DNA of 64,000 nucleotides from Nitrospirota bacterium (GTDB lineage Bacteria > Nitrospirota > JACRHJ01), in contig JAJYHX010000001.1 of the NCBI GenBank assembly GCA_021784575.1, positions 87,280-151,279 of the forward strand. The letters run 5' to 3'. The first letter of the stretch is position 1; every line of letters starts with the position of its first letter. Under the pieces are notes generated by a model. The model was not told the origin of the DNA and made no database searches. It saw only the letters and a list, made by a program, of their open reading frames with translations. Shown here piece after piece: positions 16,921-24,914 of this stretch. A program made the translations under genes and the position numbers.

Positions 16921-16976
16921 GGTAGCTTTTGTCGCGGGTATCGAGCCCGCGTTATCCGGGGGCAGCGATTATCCCC

Positions 16977-17153
16977 TTATTTCTTTCCGGCCCTTTTTTT
17001 TCGGGCCTCCTGCTGCTTGCGTTTCTTTTTGACGGAAGGTTTCTCGTAGAACTTTCTCTTCTTCAGTTCCTTTAAGAGTCCCTCCTTGGCCATCTGGCGC
17101 TTTAGGATCTTGAGCGCCTTCTCGACCTGTCCGTCGTGGACTTTAACTTCCAG
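16977..17153 (-). CDS. rpsU: 30S ribosomal protein S21, predicted CTG start
   Basis: 58 residues: (L/M)EVKVHDGQVEKALKILKR, then KFYEKPSVKKKRKQQEARKK, the S21 signature. S21 sits at the 30S platform near the anti-Shine-Dalgarno. The family N-terminus is MEVKV-like, and here the first codon is CTG (17153-17151). The in-frame codons upstream are AGG, TAC and TGA (stop), and the next in-frame ATG would remove 19 conserved residues. GGAAAGGGTG upstream gives a good Shine-Dalgarno. A non-canonical CTG start, or a sequencing error at this base, must be assumed. A terminator follows at 16895-16920. Confidence 0.88.
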   Translation of the reverse strand: MEVKVHDGQVEKALKILKRQMAKEGLLKELKKRKFYEKPSVKKKRKQQEARKKRAGKK

Positions 17154-17343
17154 CCTGTATCACCCTTTCCGGATTTGTAGTTTATGAGGTTCAGAAAAAT
17201 CAGGGCAGCGAATGGTTATAAGCTTTGCCTGCTTTGGTTTAAGCCTCGCCGCCCCCCGCTCTCCGGAGGAATGTCCACCCCCGGGTATCTTATCTTTCTA
17301 TCACGGAGAAAAAGGCTTGTCAAGACAATTTTGCCTGCCGGCG

Positions 17344-18723
17344 TCATACGTCCCGTGCAGCGTTTATCTCTATGCCGAGGGCGGCGATCTTGCGGTGAAG
17401 ATTGCTGCGCTCTATCTTCAATACCTCCGCGGTGCGCGAGATATTCCAGTCGTTCTCCCGGAGGTTGCGCAGGATATAGTCCCGCTCGAACGCCGCCCTG
17501 GCCTCCCGAAGGCCGGCAGACCGGCTGCCGCACATGCCGGCTTCGGCCCCGTTCTCCGGCGCGGCGCTTCGTATCGGCGGCGGGACGTGCGTCGCGTCTA
17601 TTTCCTCGCCCGGCGTCATTATGACAAGACGTTCGATGATATTCTTCATCTCCCGGACGTTGCCCGGCCAGGAGTATGCGGAGAACAGCCGAAGCGCGTC
17701 GGGAGAAGCCTTTTTGGTTCTGGCCCCGCTTTCGGCGGCATACTCCTTCAGGAAATACTCGACGAGGAGCAATATGTCTTCCCGGCGCTCCCTTAGCGGC
17801 GGAACCTCTATGGGAATGACGTTCAGGCGGTAATACAGGTCTTCCCGGAAACGGCCGGCCCTGATTTCGTCTTCAAGTATCTTGTTCGAGGCCGCTATGA
17901 CCCGGACGTCCACCTTTATCGTCCGCATCCCGCCGACGCGCTGTATCTCCTGCTCCTGGAGCGCCCGGAGAACCTTGGCCTGGGTGGAGAGACTCATGTC
18001 GGCGATTTCGTCCAGGAATATCGTGCCGCCGTGGGCCAGCTCGAACTTGCCTTTTCTCTGCGCCGTGGCCCCGGTAAAGGAGCCTTTCTCGTGGCCGAAG
18101 AGCTCCGATTCTATTAAATCCTCCGGGATTGCGGCGCAGTTTATCGTAACGAACGGCCCCTGCGAGCGGTTGGAATATTTGTGTATCGCGCGCGCGACAA
18201 GCTCCTTGCCCGTGCCGTTTTCGCCGAAGATTAGCACCCGCCCGTTCGTCGGCCCGGCCCGGAAAATCTGCTCCCGCAGCGCGATGATTTTGGGCGAGTT
18301 CCCGATTATCGAACACCGGCCCTCGAATCTCTCCTTTAAGCTTCGGTTCTCCTCTTCCAGGCGTGATTTCTCAAGACCGTTCTTTACGCAAAGCGAGAGC
18401 TTGTCGAGCGAGAGCGGCTTTTCGATGAAGTCGTACGCGCCGAGTTTCACGGCCTTCACGGCAGTATCGATTGTCCCGTGGCCGGACATGACGATGACGG
18501 GCAGGGCGGCCGAAACCTCGCGCAGCCTGCCGAGCGTCTCCAGTCCGTCCATCCCCGGCATCCAGACGTCGAGCAGGACCAAATCCGGCAGCGTGTCCTT
18601 CACAAACTTAAGCCCTTCCGCGCCGCTCTCCGCCGTGGAGACCTCGTATCCCTCGTCCGCCAGTATGTCGCCCACGGACTTAAGGATGGCTTTTTCGTCG
18701 TCGATTATGAGGATGTGAGGCAT
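17344..18723 (-). CDS. ntrX: Sigma-54-dependent response regulator, NtrX-like
   Basis: 459 residues: receiver domain (1-120, phospho-acceptor D52 in LLDVWMPG), AAA+ sigma-54 activator domain (about 140-370) and C-terminal Fis-type HTH (NWNISRTAEVLKIERSNLHRKI). Walker A is GENGTGKE and the sigma-54 contact loop reads GSFTGA, a conservative variant of GAFTGA. With the upstream membrane kinase it makes an NtrY-NtrX-type pair, often tied to nitrogen or redox control; the actual signal is unknown. Its ATG lies 2 nt beyond the stop of a truncated antitoxin ORF. Confidence 0.9.
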   Translation of the reverse strand: MPHILIIDDEKAILKSVGDILADEGYEVSTAESGAEGLKFVKDTLPDLVLLDVWMPGMDGLETLGRLREVSAALPVIVMSGHGTIDTAVKAVKLGAYDFIEKPLSLDKLSLCVKNGLEKSRLEEENRSLKERFEGRCSIIGNSPKIIALREQIFRAGPTNGRVLIFGENGTGKELVARAIHKYSNRSQGPFVTINCAAIPEDLIESELFGHEKGSFTGATAQRKGKFELAHGGTIFLDEIADMSLSTQAKVLRALQEQEIQRVGGMRTIKVDVRVIAASNKILEDEIRAGRFREDLYYRLNVIPIEVPPLRERREDILLLVEYFLKEYAAESGARTKKASPDALRLFSAYSWPGNVREMKNIIERLVIMTPGEEIDATHVPPPIRSAAPENGAEAGMCGSRSAGLREARAAFERDYILRNLRENDWNISRTAEVLKIERSNLHRKIAALGIEINAARDV

Positions 18724-18725
18724 GA

Positions 18726-18875
18726 TTACAACTTAAACCTTAAGTGTGTTTCCATCACGGACAGTTTCTTAAAATATTCCACAGTACCCTCGCCCATGCG
18801 GATTGTTGCCTGGCGCTTGAGCCGCTTTGCATAAGGGTTCTTCTGCGCCTTAGAAAAATCGTGTTCTTTTCTCAT
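18726..18875 (-). pseudogene. Truncated BrnA-type antitoxin
   Basis: A 49-codon ORF. The first 40 residues (MRKEHDFSKAQKNPYAKRLK, RQATIRMGEGTVEYFKKLS) match the N-terminal half of BrnA/CopG-type antitoxins, which are usually about 75-90 residues. After that it breaks into METHLRFKL and stops, 2 nt before ntrX. No BrnT toxin is next to it. It is probably a decayed remnant, though the short ORF could still be translated and may couple to ntrX. Confidence 0.65.
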
Positions 18876-18924
18876 GCCTTATGTACCTTAATCTAATCCC
18901 AACTGTGTATTCCTCGCTAGTTAT

Positions 18925-18960
18925 CCCCCTCTTAAGATAAGAGGGGGACCAAGGGGGCGT
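18925..18960. repeat. Dispersed palindrome CCCCCTCTTAAG...GAGGGGG
   Basis: CCCCCTCTTAAGATAAGAGGGGG (18925-18947 region) followed by ACCAAGGGGGCG. An almost identical element in inverse orientation lies at 63072-63108 between holB and tmk. This is a known style of dispersed repeat in many Gram-negative genomes. Confidence 0.75.
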
Positions 18961-18967
18961 TATGAAA

Positions 18968-21160
18968 TCACCCCGCCGGAAGCTCTATTACGAACATTGC
19001 GCCTTTTGGACTGGCGGATTCCGCGCGGATGTAGCCGCCGTGGTCGGAAACGATTCTGCTCACGATGGCAAGCCCCAGCCCCGTGCCGGACTTCTTCTTT
19101 GAGAAATAGGGCTGGAAAAGTTTCTCCCTGTCTTCCGGGAGTATGCCGGGGCCGTCGTCCGAGACGACTATGCGCGCGATGCGCGAAGGCTTGTCGTAAG
19201 AGGTTGCGACGCGGATCTCGCCTTTGCCGTCCATCGCCGTGACGGCGTTGTCGAAGAGGTTCAGGAACACGCGCTTTATCTGCTCCGCGTCCACCTTCAC
19301 CTTCGGCATGTTCTCGTCGAAGTCCCGCACTATCCCGATGTCCTTGTGCGCGCTGTCGAATAGCCCCGCGGCCTCGTCTATTATGCCGTGCAGGTCGCTA
19401 AGCGTCGGCTGGCACTCCGGCATCCGGGCAAAGCGCGAGAACTCGTCCACCAGCGTCTTCATCCCGTCCACCTGCGTGATGATCATCTGCGTGCACTCGT
19501 CGATAATTTTCCCGTAGTCTTCCGCGCCTTCGAGATATTTCTTCCTTAGCCTCTGCGCGGAGAGCTGAATCGGCGTGAGGGGGTTTTTCACCTCGTGGGC
19601 GATGCGGCGCGCGACTTCCTTCCACGCCGCCGCGCGCTGGGCGCGGATGAGCTCCGTCATGTCGTCGAACACGACGAGCGTGCCGATATAGCCGCCCTGA
19701 GCGTCACGGAGGGGCGAGACGAAGAGCCGGAGGTTCAAGACCTTCCTCCCGACGCCTATCTGGACTTCCTTCCCGATGCCGGAGCCGTCCTCGTTCATCG
19801 GGCCGATTCTCTCGCGGATTTCCTCAAGCTGGTGAAACTCGAATACGTCCCTGTAGCCCTTGCCCAGGACGCTTCCGGCATCCATCGCGAGGATGCGCTC
19901 GGCGGCCTCGTTGAACGTGCTGATTTTGCCGCTGCGGTCTATCGTGAGCACGCCGGTATTGACGTTTTCGAGCACGGTCTCCATGAACTGGCGCCGCTGT
20001 TCCAGGAGCTCGTTCGCATGGCTCAAGGTTTCGTTTGCCTGGTTCAGCCTGTGGCGCGAGAACTTCAGGTCGCGCGTCATTCGCCTGAAGGAGTCCACGA
20101 GGACGCCGATTTCGTCGCTTGCGGACACGTCTATTTTTACTTCGTAATCGCCCTTGGATATTCTGTCCGTGGCCTCGGCGAGTTTTGTTATGGGCACGGT
20201 GATGATGCGCGAGAGATACAGACCGAACCACAGCGCGGCGAAGAGTATGACAAGAGTTATTAGTATGAAGGAGAGCATGTAACTTTCCTTCAGGGGGTTC
20301 TTGAAGGTGCGAAGGTTCCAGTAGTGTTCGTAGAACCTCGAAACATCCAGGAGGTTTGCGGACATGGCGGGCGGCATAACGTAGCTTGCGACGACAATTC
20401 CCGCAGGTCTGCCCAGGCGGTCTCTGAATACCGCCGCTCCGCTGACGACCTCGCGCGAATGCCTGACCCTCGAGCTTGAAACGGGCCTTCCCTCCTTAAG
20501 GGCCTTTTCGATGAAATTCCCGTCCGCCCGCGCCCAGGAAATACGGCTTTGTCCGGCCATGGCCAGCAGGTTCTTTTTCCTGGAAAAGACCTCGACCATG
20601 TCCGCCCCGTATCGCGCCCGCGCCTTCATGGAAAAAGCATTATAATCGACCGGCGCGCCGCTCCGGGAAAGCGAACCGGCGAGCCGGGAGGCCGATTGCA
20701 GGGCGTCGCGGGTCTTTTCCTCTTTATATGAGCGCGCGATGGAGATGGAGTCCAGCACGGCGCGTTCGATGCGCGGGCCGAACCAGTTCTTTACGCTTCC
20801 GGACAGGAGTCCGCTCGCGGCGATGAAAAGCAGGACGGCGGGCACAATGGACAGCCCGATGAACGCCGCCACCAGCTTGGTCTTGAAACCTGCCCCGAAC
20901 GGGCTGTTTTTCTTCTCGAAATATATCTTGGCGATCTGGCGGCCAAGCAAAAGCAGGAGCACCAGGAGCAGGATGACGTTGACGTTCAAGAGGCCGAGCG
21001 TTATTACGTTTCCGAGGAGCGGTCTGTGCTGGCGGGATTTCAGGATTATCTCCACTGCGGTGGAGGCGACTGTCAGGAGCAGGAAACCGGCGATGGTGAC
21101 AAGCGTCCTGAGACCTCTGTAAGGCCCCGGACGAGGAGAAGATGACGTCGGGTCAGGCAT
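18968..21160 (-). CDS. ntrY: NtrY-like membrane sensor histidine kinase
   Basis: 730 residues. Three N-terminal membrane segments (about 20-40, 48-70, 90-112) and a large extracytoplasmic sensor region (about 113-295) lead to a fourth membrane segment (about 297-320). HAMP, PAS (VLENVNTGVLTIDRSGKISTFNEAAERIL) and HisKA with phospho-acceptor His in RRIAHEVKNPLTPI follow, then HATPase (NLFDNAVTAMDG, DDGPGI, GTGLGLAIV). It pairs with the NtrX-like regulator downstream; a repeat and a truncated antitoxin separate them. The signal sensed is unknown. Confidence 0.9.
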   Translation of the reverse strand: MPDPTSSSPRPGPYRGLRTLVTIAGFLLLTVASTAVEIILKSRQHRPLLGNVITLGLLNVNVILLLVLLLLLGRQIAKIYFEKKNSPFGAGFKTKLVAAFIGLSIVPAVLLFIAASGLLSGSVKNWFGPRIERAVLDSISIARSYKEEKTRDALQSASRLAGSLSRSGAPVDYNAFSMKARARYGADMVEVFSRKKNLLAMAGQSRISWARADGNFIEKALKEGRPVSSSRVRHSREVVSGAAVFRDRLGRPAGIVVASYVMPPAMSANLLDVSRFYEHYWNLRTFKNPLKESYMLSFILITLVILFAALWFGLYLSRIITVPITKLAEATDRISKGDYEVKIDVSASDEIGVLVDSFRRMTRDLKFSRHRLNQANETLSHANELLEQRRQFMETVLENVNTGVLTIDRSGKISTFNEAAERILAMDAGSVLGKGYRDVFEFHQLEEIRERIGPMNEDGSGIGKEVQIGVGRKVLNLRLFVSPLRDAQGGYIGTLVVFDDMTELIRAQRAAAWKEVARRIAHEVKNPLTPIQLSAQRLRKKYLEGAEDYGKIIDECTQMIITQVDGMKTLVDEFSRFARMPECQPTLSDLHGIIDEAAGLFDSAHKDIGIVRDFDENMPKVKVDAEQIKRVFLNLFDNAVTAMDGKGEIRVATSYDKPSRIARIVVSDDGPGILPEDREKLFQPYFSKKKSGTGLGLAIVSRIVSDHGGYIRAESASPKGAMFVIELPAG

Positions 21161-21247
21161 AAAATATGCTCATTTTTAGGTAAAAGTGTGTCGATAATAC
21201 CACAACAGGGAAGAAAATGCAAGAAAAGCAGGAGGGAATCAGGCCCG

Positions 21248-21847
21248 TCATTCCAACGGCTTCAAGAGCCTCAGTATCTCCTCGTCCGGGCTTGAAAACC
21301 GCTCCATCGGGCATATCATTGCGGTCGGATTACGCGCCCTCAGGGCCTTTTCAAGCTCCGAAACCGCCCCCGGCGGGCAGGCTGCGGCCTGCGGATTAAG
21401 GACGACTACATCCGTTTTGTCAAGGACAGACATAGCGTCCGGCTTTATCCCGGAGAGCGCCGTGTCCGTAACAAAAAACGATATGTCCGGCTTCAAGAGC
21501 CGCGCGGCGGCGTTGCCTTCGATTATTACGCCCGGCGAGCCGGCCTTATAGACCATGTCGAAGGCGAGCGACAGCGCGTCGGAAACATCCCTCTCTCCGG
21601 CGCGAATGAGGATGACTTCTCCTGCCCCCGCCTCTTTCAGTGCCCTTGTGTCCTTGCCCTCGCGCATAATCTCCGCCAGGTCGTCCGTAACAAATACCAT
21701 CAGGTCGGCATGGCTTATCTTTATCGCGGCGAAACCGGGCAGGATTTTTATCAGAAGCGTCGCCAGGAGAGTCTTTCCGACGCCGCTGTGCGAGCCGGAA
21801 ACGGTGATTATTCGGGGATGACGCGGAGGGGACAAGGTTTCGTTCAT
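21248..21847 (-). CDS. MobB-like P-loop NTPase
   Basis: 199 residues. Walker A GSHSGVGKTLLAT is near residues 18-30 and VIIEGNAAARLLKPDISFFV carries the second motif. The fold resembles MobB (molybdopterin guanine dinucleotide biosynthesis accessory protein) and related SIMIBI NTPases, but the sequence is divergent; no mobA or moa gene is near. It overlaps the upstream alcohol dehydrogenase by 4 nt (ATGA), so they are co-expressed. The dehydrogenase link hints at a cofactor or metal role, as inference only. Confidence 0.6.
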   Translation of the reverse strand: MNETLSPPRHPRIITVSGSHSGVGKTLLATLLIKILPGFAAIKISHADLMVFVTDDLAEIMREGKDTRALKEAGAGEVILIRAGERDVSDALSLAFDMVYKAGSPGVIIEGNAAARLLKPDISFFVTDTALSGIKPDAMSVLDKTDVVVLNPQAAACPPGAVSELEKALRARNPTAMICPMERFSSPDEEILRLLKPLE

Positions 21848-22878
21848 GGGATTTGGAAGACCACCACCGCCTTTAGGGACTCGCGCGCCCTCGCGGTCAT
21901 CCTGAAGGCGTCCCCGGCGGCCTCCAGGGGAAAGGTATGAGTGATGATTTTTTCAACCGGAATGGCCCCGGCAGATAGCAGGCGAAGCGCCTCGCGCGTG
22001 TCGTCCGGGCCGCAGGAATAGCTCTGTATTATATTGATTTCATTGAAGTAGAGCCTGTTCGGCTCGATATTTAAGATTTCGCCGGGCGGCGGGGGCGTAA
22101 AGAATAAAACCGTTCCGCCGGGCGCTGTGCAGGCTATCCCCTGCGCCATTGCAGAGGCGTTCCCCGGCCCCACAACGACTCTATCCGCCACGACCGGCGG
22201 GTAGACCCGCCTCGGCCCGGCTTCCGTCAGTGGCGTTTTGCTGACGTCAATCACCTTGTCCGCGCCCACCTCCAGGGCTTTTTCAAGGCGATACGGAACC
22301 ATGTCCGCGCCGGTTATATGCCCCGCGCCCATATGCCTTGCCAGCGCCACAAACAACGCCCCCATGACGCCCAGGCCGATTATAATCACGCTCTCGCCGG
22401 GCTTCAGGCCCAGGCGCCGCATGCCCTTTACGACGCAGGCCAGAGGCTCCACAAGCGTCCCGGCCAGAAAGTCCATATCCGGCGGGAGCTTAAGCGTGTC
22501 GCGCGAGAGGTTCACGGCGGGGATTTTAACAAATTCCGCCAAGCCGCCGGGCACGATATAAGAATGTTTCCACGTCTCGCACAGGACAAAATCGCCCCGT
22601 TTGCACGCCCGGCATTCCCCGCAGGGCGCGTGGTGATGAAAGAACACCCTGTCGCCCGCCTGAAAGTCCGTAACCCCTTCTCCAACCTCGACAATCTCTC
22701 CCGCAGGCTCGTGCCCCAGGACGAGCGGCGCCTTCTTCTCGATATACCACGGCATGACGTCGCCGGAGCATATCCCACAAGCCCTCATCCTGACAAGAGC
22801 CTCGCCCGGCCCCACTTCCGGCACGGGCCGCTCCTCGATGCGGATGTCGTTAAAGCTGTATAATACGGCGGCTTTCAT
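21844..22878 (-). CDS. Zinc-dependent alcohol dehydrogenase (MDR family)
   Basis: 344 residues. The catalytic zinc ligands are in ACGICSGD and GHEPAGEI; the structural zinc lobe is CGECRACKRGDFVLC. The Rossmann motif is GLGVMGALFVALA. It belongs to the sorbitol/threonine dehydrogenase-like medium-chain group and oxidises an alcohol with NAD(P). The substrate cannot be told. The start lies just past the PIN toxin stop with no good Shine-Dalgarno, so it may be coupled to the toxin-antitoxin genes upstream. It overlaps the downstream P-loop gene. Confidence 0.88.
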   Translation of the reverse strand: MKAAVLYSFNDIRIEERPVPEVGPGEALVRMRACGICSGDVMPWYIEKKAPLVLGHEPAGEIVEVGEGVTDFQAGDRVFFHHHAPCGECRACKRGDFVLCETWKHSYIVPGGLAEFVKIPAVNLSRDTLKLPPDMDFLAGTLVEPLACVVKGMRRLGLKPGESVIIIGLGVMGALFVALARHMGAGHITGADMVPYRLEKALEVGADKVIDVSKTPLTEAGPRRVYPPVVADRVVVGPGNASAMAQGIACTAPGGTVLFFTPPPPGEILNIEPNRLYFNEINIIQSYSCGPDDTREALRLLSAGAIPVEKIITHTFPLEAAGDAFRMTARARESLKAVVVFQIP

Positions 22879-22881
22879 GTC

Positions 22882-23301
22882 TCACAACGTCAGTTCAAGC
22901 GAGCTTTCGATGAATTCCCTGGGGCTTACAATCTGGATTTTTTGATAGCTTCGGAACGGGAAATGCTTGTTATTTCCGGTAATCAAAAAATCCGCTTCTG
23001 CTTCTACTGCGCATTCTATGAATTTATTGTCGGCAGGGTCGCTCGTAACGAGATTTATTTTTGTGTTCGTTTCCACACGAAGCGCTTGCCCGGCCAGAGA
23101 AGATATTATTGCCAATCCCTCGTTCCGGATATGCCTGAATTTCTTCCGGTTCAGCACCGCTTCGTATTCCTCAAGTATTTCAAGGGACAGACAGAGCCGG
23201 ACCATCCTGCGCCGGACAAGTGATAGAATAAATGCGGGCGGGCCGTCTCCGTTCAGCAGGGCCGATACCAGCACATTCGTGTCGAGGACGACTTTCAGCA
23301 T
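22882..23301 (-). CDS. PIN-domain toxin (COG1569-like)
   Basis: 139 residues, one PIN RNase domain. Acidic residues are visible at VVLDTNVLVSAL (D7), LEILEEYEAVL, SDPADNKFIECAVEAEADFLITGN. It follows the antitoxin by 9 nt. Known role: Mg-dependent RNase of type II toxin-antitoxin modules. No sign of damage. Confidence 0.85.
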   Translation of the reverse strand: MLKVVLDTNVLVSALLNGDGPPAFILSLVRRRMVRLCLSLEILEEYEAVLNRKKFRHIRNEGLAIISSLAGQALRVETNTKINLVTSDPADNKFIECAVEAEADFLITGNNKHFPFRSYQKIQIVSPREFIESSLELTL

Positions 23302-23310
23302 TAAAAGAAG

Positions 23311-23613
23311 TTACTTTGGCTTCCTTTTCCCAACGATGGTCTTGCGGGCCGCCTGAATTTCAGCTTCTATCTCTTCGTCAATCGTTTTGTCCAGGCCGGC
23401 CTCTTTGGCTTTTAAATGAACGCTGGCCAGGACACTGTCTTTCTTCACGAAATTTTGAAGGTAATCGCTTACACTGAGCATAATCATCTTGGGCTTGCCG
23501 CGCTTGCTCACGAGAAACCGGGTATTTGTCTTTTCCACTTCGCTTATTACGGAGCCGAAATGGACCCTGGCCTCCAGCGCCTCGATTGTTTTAACTGTTG
23601 ATTTTTGTTTCAT
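23311..23613 (-). CDS. Phd/YefM-type antitoxin
   Basis: 100 residues from the ATG at 23613, which has GAGG 6 nt upstream. The N-terminal TIEALEARVHFGSVISEVEKTNTRFLVSKRGKPKMIMLS is the Phd/YefM DNA-binding fold. The C-terminal half (charged, AKEAGLDKTIDEEIEAEIQAARK) would wrap the toxin. It is encoded before the PIN toxin, the usual order. Confidence 0.85.
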   Translation of the reverse strand: MKQKSTVKTIEALEARVHFGSVISEVEKTNTRFLVSKRGKPKMIMLSVSDYLQNFVKKDSVLASVHLKAKEAGLDKTIDEEIEAEIQAARKTIVGKRKPK

Positions 23614-23711
23614 ATTGCCTCTATACAACTGATTAATAAACTCATCATTTAATATATAACATCTGTAAACGGCGTGTCAAATTTAATCGTTCCCGGCGGC
23701 AAAGATTTGCC

Positions 23712-23873
23712 CTACTCCAAGAACTCCCGGTTTATCTTGACGCCGATGTACCAGCCGATTATGCTTGCGATGAGGCTTAAGAGCAGGGCCGTCATGGTGC
23801 CGATGAAATCGCCCAGCCACCAGCCGACCCAGCCCACGAGCGTCGATGTCATTAAAGGAAGAAGACGCTGCAT
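23712..23873 (-). CDS. Small two-helix membrane protein
   Basis: 53 residues: MQRLLPLMTSTLVGWVGWWL, then GDFIGTMTALLLSLIASIIGWYIGVKINREFLE. Two hydrophobic glycine-rich helices (about 5-22 and 25-46) resemble a widespread family of small uncharacterised glycine-zipper membrane proteins. AGAGAGG precedes the ATG, which lies 7 nt after the smpB stop, so it is probably co-transcribed with smpB. Function unknown. Confidence 0.72.
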   Translation of the reverse strand: MQRLLPLMTSTLVGWVGWWLGDFIGTMTALLLSLIASIIGWYIGVKINREFLE

Positions 23874-23879
23874 TTATTA

Positions 23880-24350
23880 CTACCTCTCTTTCTGCCGTTC
23901 ACTGACGGCGCGCTCCACTTCGCGGCGCGCCTCTTTTTCCTTGAGGCTCTCGCGCACGTCGTAGAGCTTCTTGCCCTTGGCAAGGCCGAGCTCCAGCTTG
24001 GCCTTGTCTCTCTTGAAATACAACTTAAGAGGGATAAGCGTGTATCCCTTCTGCGTAAGCGAACCCTGAAGACTCCTTATCTCTCGCTTGTGCAGGAGCA
24101 GCTTTCTTGTCCTTTCCGGGTCGAGGTTCCAGATATTGCCGTGGGAATATGGCGAGATGTGGCAGCCGACAAGCCAGGCCTCCTCGCCCTTTATCAGGAC
24201 GTAAGAGTCCTTTAGCTGCGCCCGGCCCTCCCGCAGGGACTTCACCTCCGTCCCGGCAAGGGATATTCCGGCCTCGAAGGTCTCCTCGATGAAGAAGTCG
24301 TGGTAGGCCTTGCGGTTGGTGGTTACGGGTTTTATTTCGTCCTTCGGCAT
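23880..24350 (-). CDS. smpB: SsrA-binding protein SmpB
   Basis: 156 residues, standard length. TTNRKAYHDFFIEETFEAGISLAGTEVKSLREGRAQLKDSYV, HISPY and the basic C-terminal tail (KLYDVRESLKEKEARREVERA) are all typical. It brings tmRNA to stalled ribosomes. No ssrA gene is seen in the window. Confidence 0.97.
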   Translation of the reverse strand: MPKDEIKPVTTNRKAYHDFFIEETFEAGISLAGTEVKSLREGRAQLKDSYVLIKGEEAWLVGCHISPYSHGNIWNLDPERTRKLLLHKREIRSLQGSLTQKGYTLIPLKLYFKRDKAKLELGLAKGKKLYDVRESLKEKEARREVERAVSERQKER

Positions 24351-24400
24351 AAGGGAAATTTATCACAACGGCGGGAAATTAAAAAGGAATAAATAACAAA

Positions 24401-24420
24401 GCGCCCGCACGCGCGGGCGC
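24401..24420. terminator. Perfect GC palindrome, bidirectional terminator
   Basis: GCGCCCGCACGCGCGGGCGC forms an 8-bp stem with a short loop. On the minus strand it is followed by TTTGTTATTTATTCCTTTTTAATTT, so it can end the gene at 24463-24750. Confidence 0.7.
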
Positions 24421-24462
24421 TTCATAAGTTCTGAGATTGCCGCCAGGCAATGACAGATTCCT

Positions 24463-24750
24463 TTACGCAGCCTTCCTGTATTCCGTCTTCATAATCTCGG
24501 TAACGTCCTTGAAGGCCAGGACCGGGTGAATCTCGATATTGAAGTTATCAAGGAACACCCTGCCGAGCAGGGCCAGAATCTCCGCCGGCTTCTCCACGTC
24601 GAAGATAAAGTAGCCGCCCCTGACACCGAGCAGCGGGCCGCCGTCCTTCATCCTTCCGGATTTCTCGATATGCTCTATCTGCTTTGCCAACAGATCCTCC
24701 ATGCCCTCGGCCTTCGCGCCGAGGCAATCCCACTTCACATAATACTTCAT
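24463..24750 (-). CDS. Small ferredoxin-fold (DUF3303/muconolactone-isomerase-like) protein
   Basis: 95 residues of alternating strand-helix pattern (KYYVKWDCLG...IEHIEKSGRMKDGGPLLGVRGGYFIFDVEKPAEILALLGRVFLDNFNIEIHPVLAF), suggestive of a dimeric alpha/beta barrel. No catalytic residue is evident. GGAGGTG upstream supports the start, and a strong terminator follows, so it is monocistronic. Confidence 0.65.
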   Translation of the reverse strand: MKYYVKWDCLGAKAEGMEDLLAKQIEHIEKSGRMKDGGPLLGVRGGYFIFDVEKPAEILALLGRVFLDNFNIEIHPVLAFKDVTEIMKTEYRKAA

Positions 24751-24914
24751 ACTGCACCTCCATACACGGTGTTACTCTTTAATTATATCACTTCCATGCC
24801 TTCCCTGCCTATCTTCCGCCCCCGCTTGATTCCCCTTGCGCCCGCACGTGTTTAGATGTTAAAATTTATATTTTAGTCCCTTGTTTTTAATCAGGTCGGG
24901 GGGATAAAAGGCAG

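Noticed and set aside
16931-16953. Possible T-arm of a tRNA (GCGGG/CCCGC stem with 7-nt loop)
   Set aside because: The loop does not fit the TTCRANY consensus on either strand, and no acceptor, anticodon arm or CCA can be paired around it.
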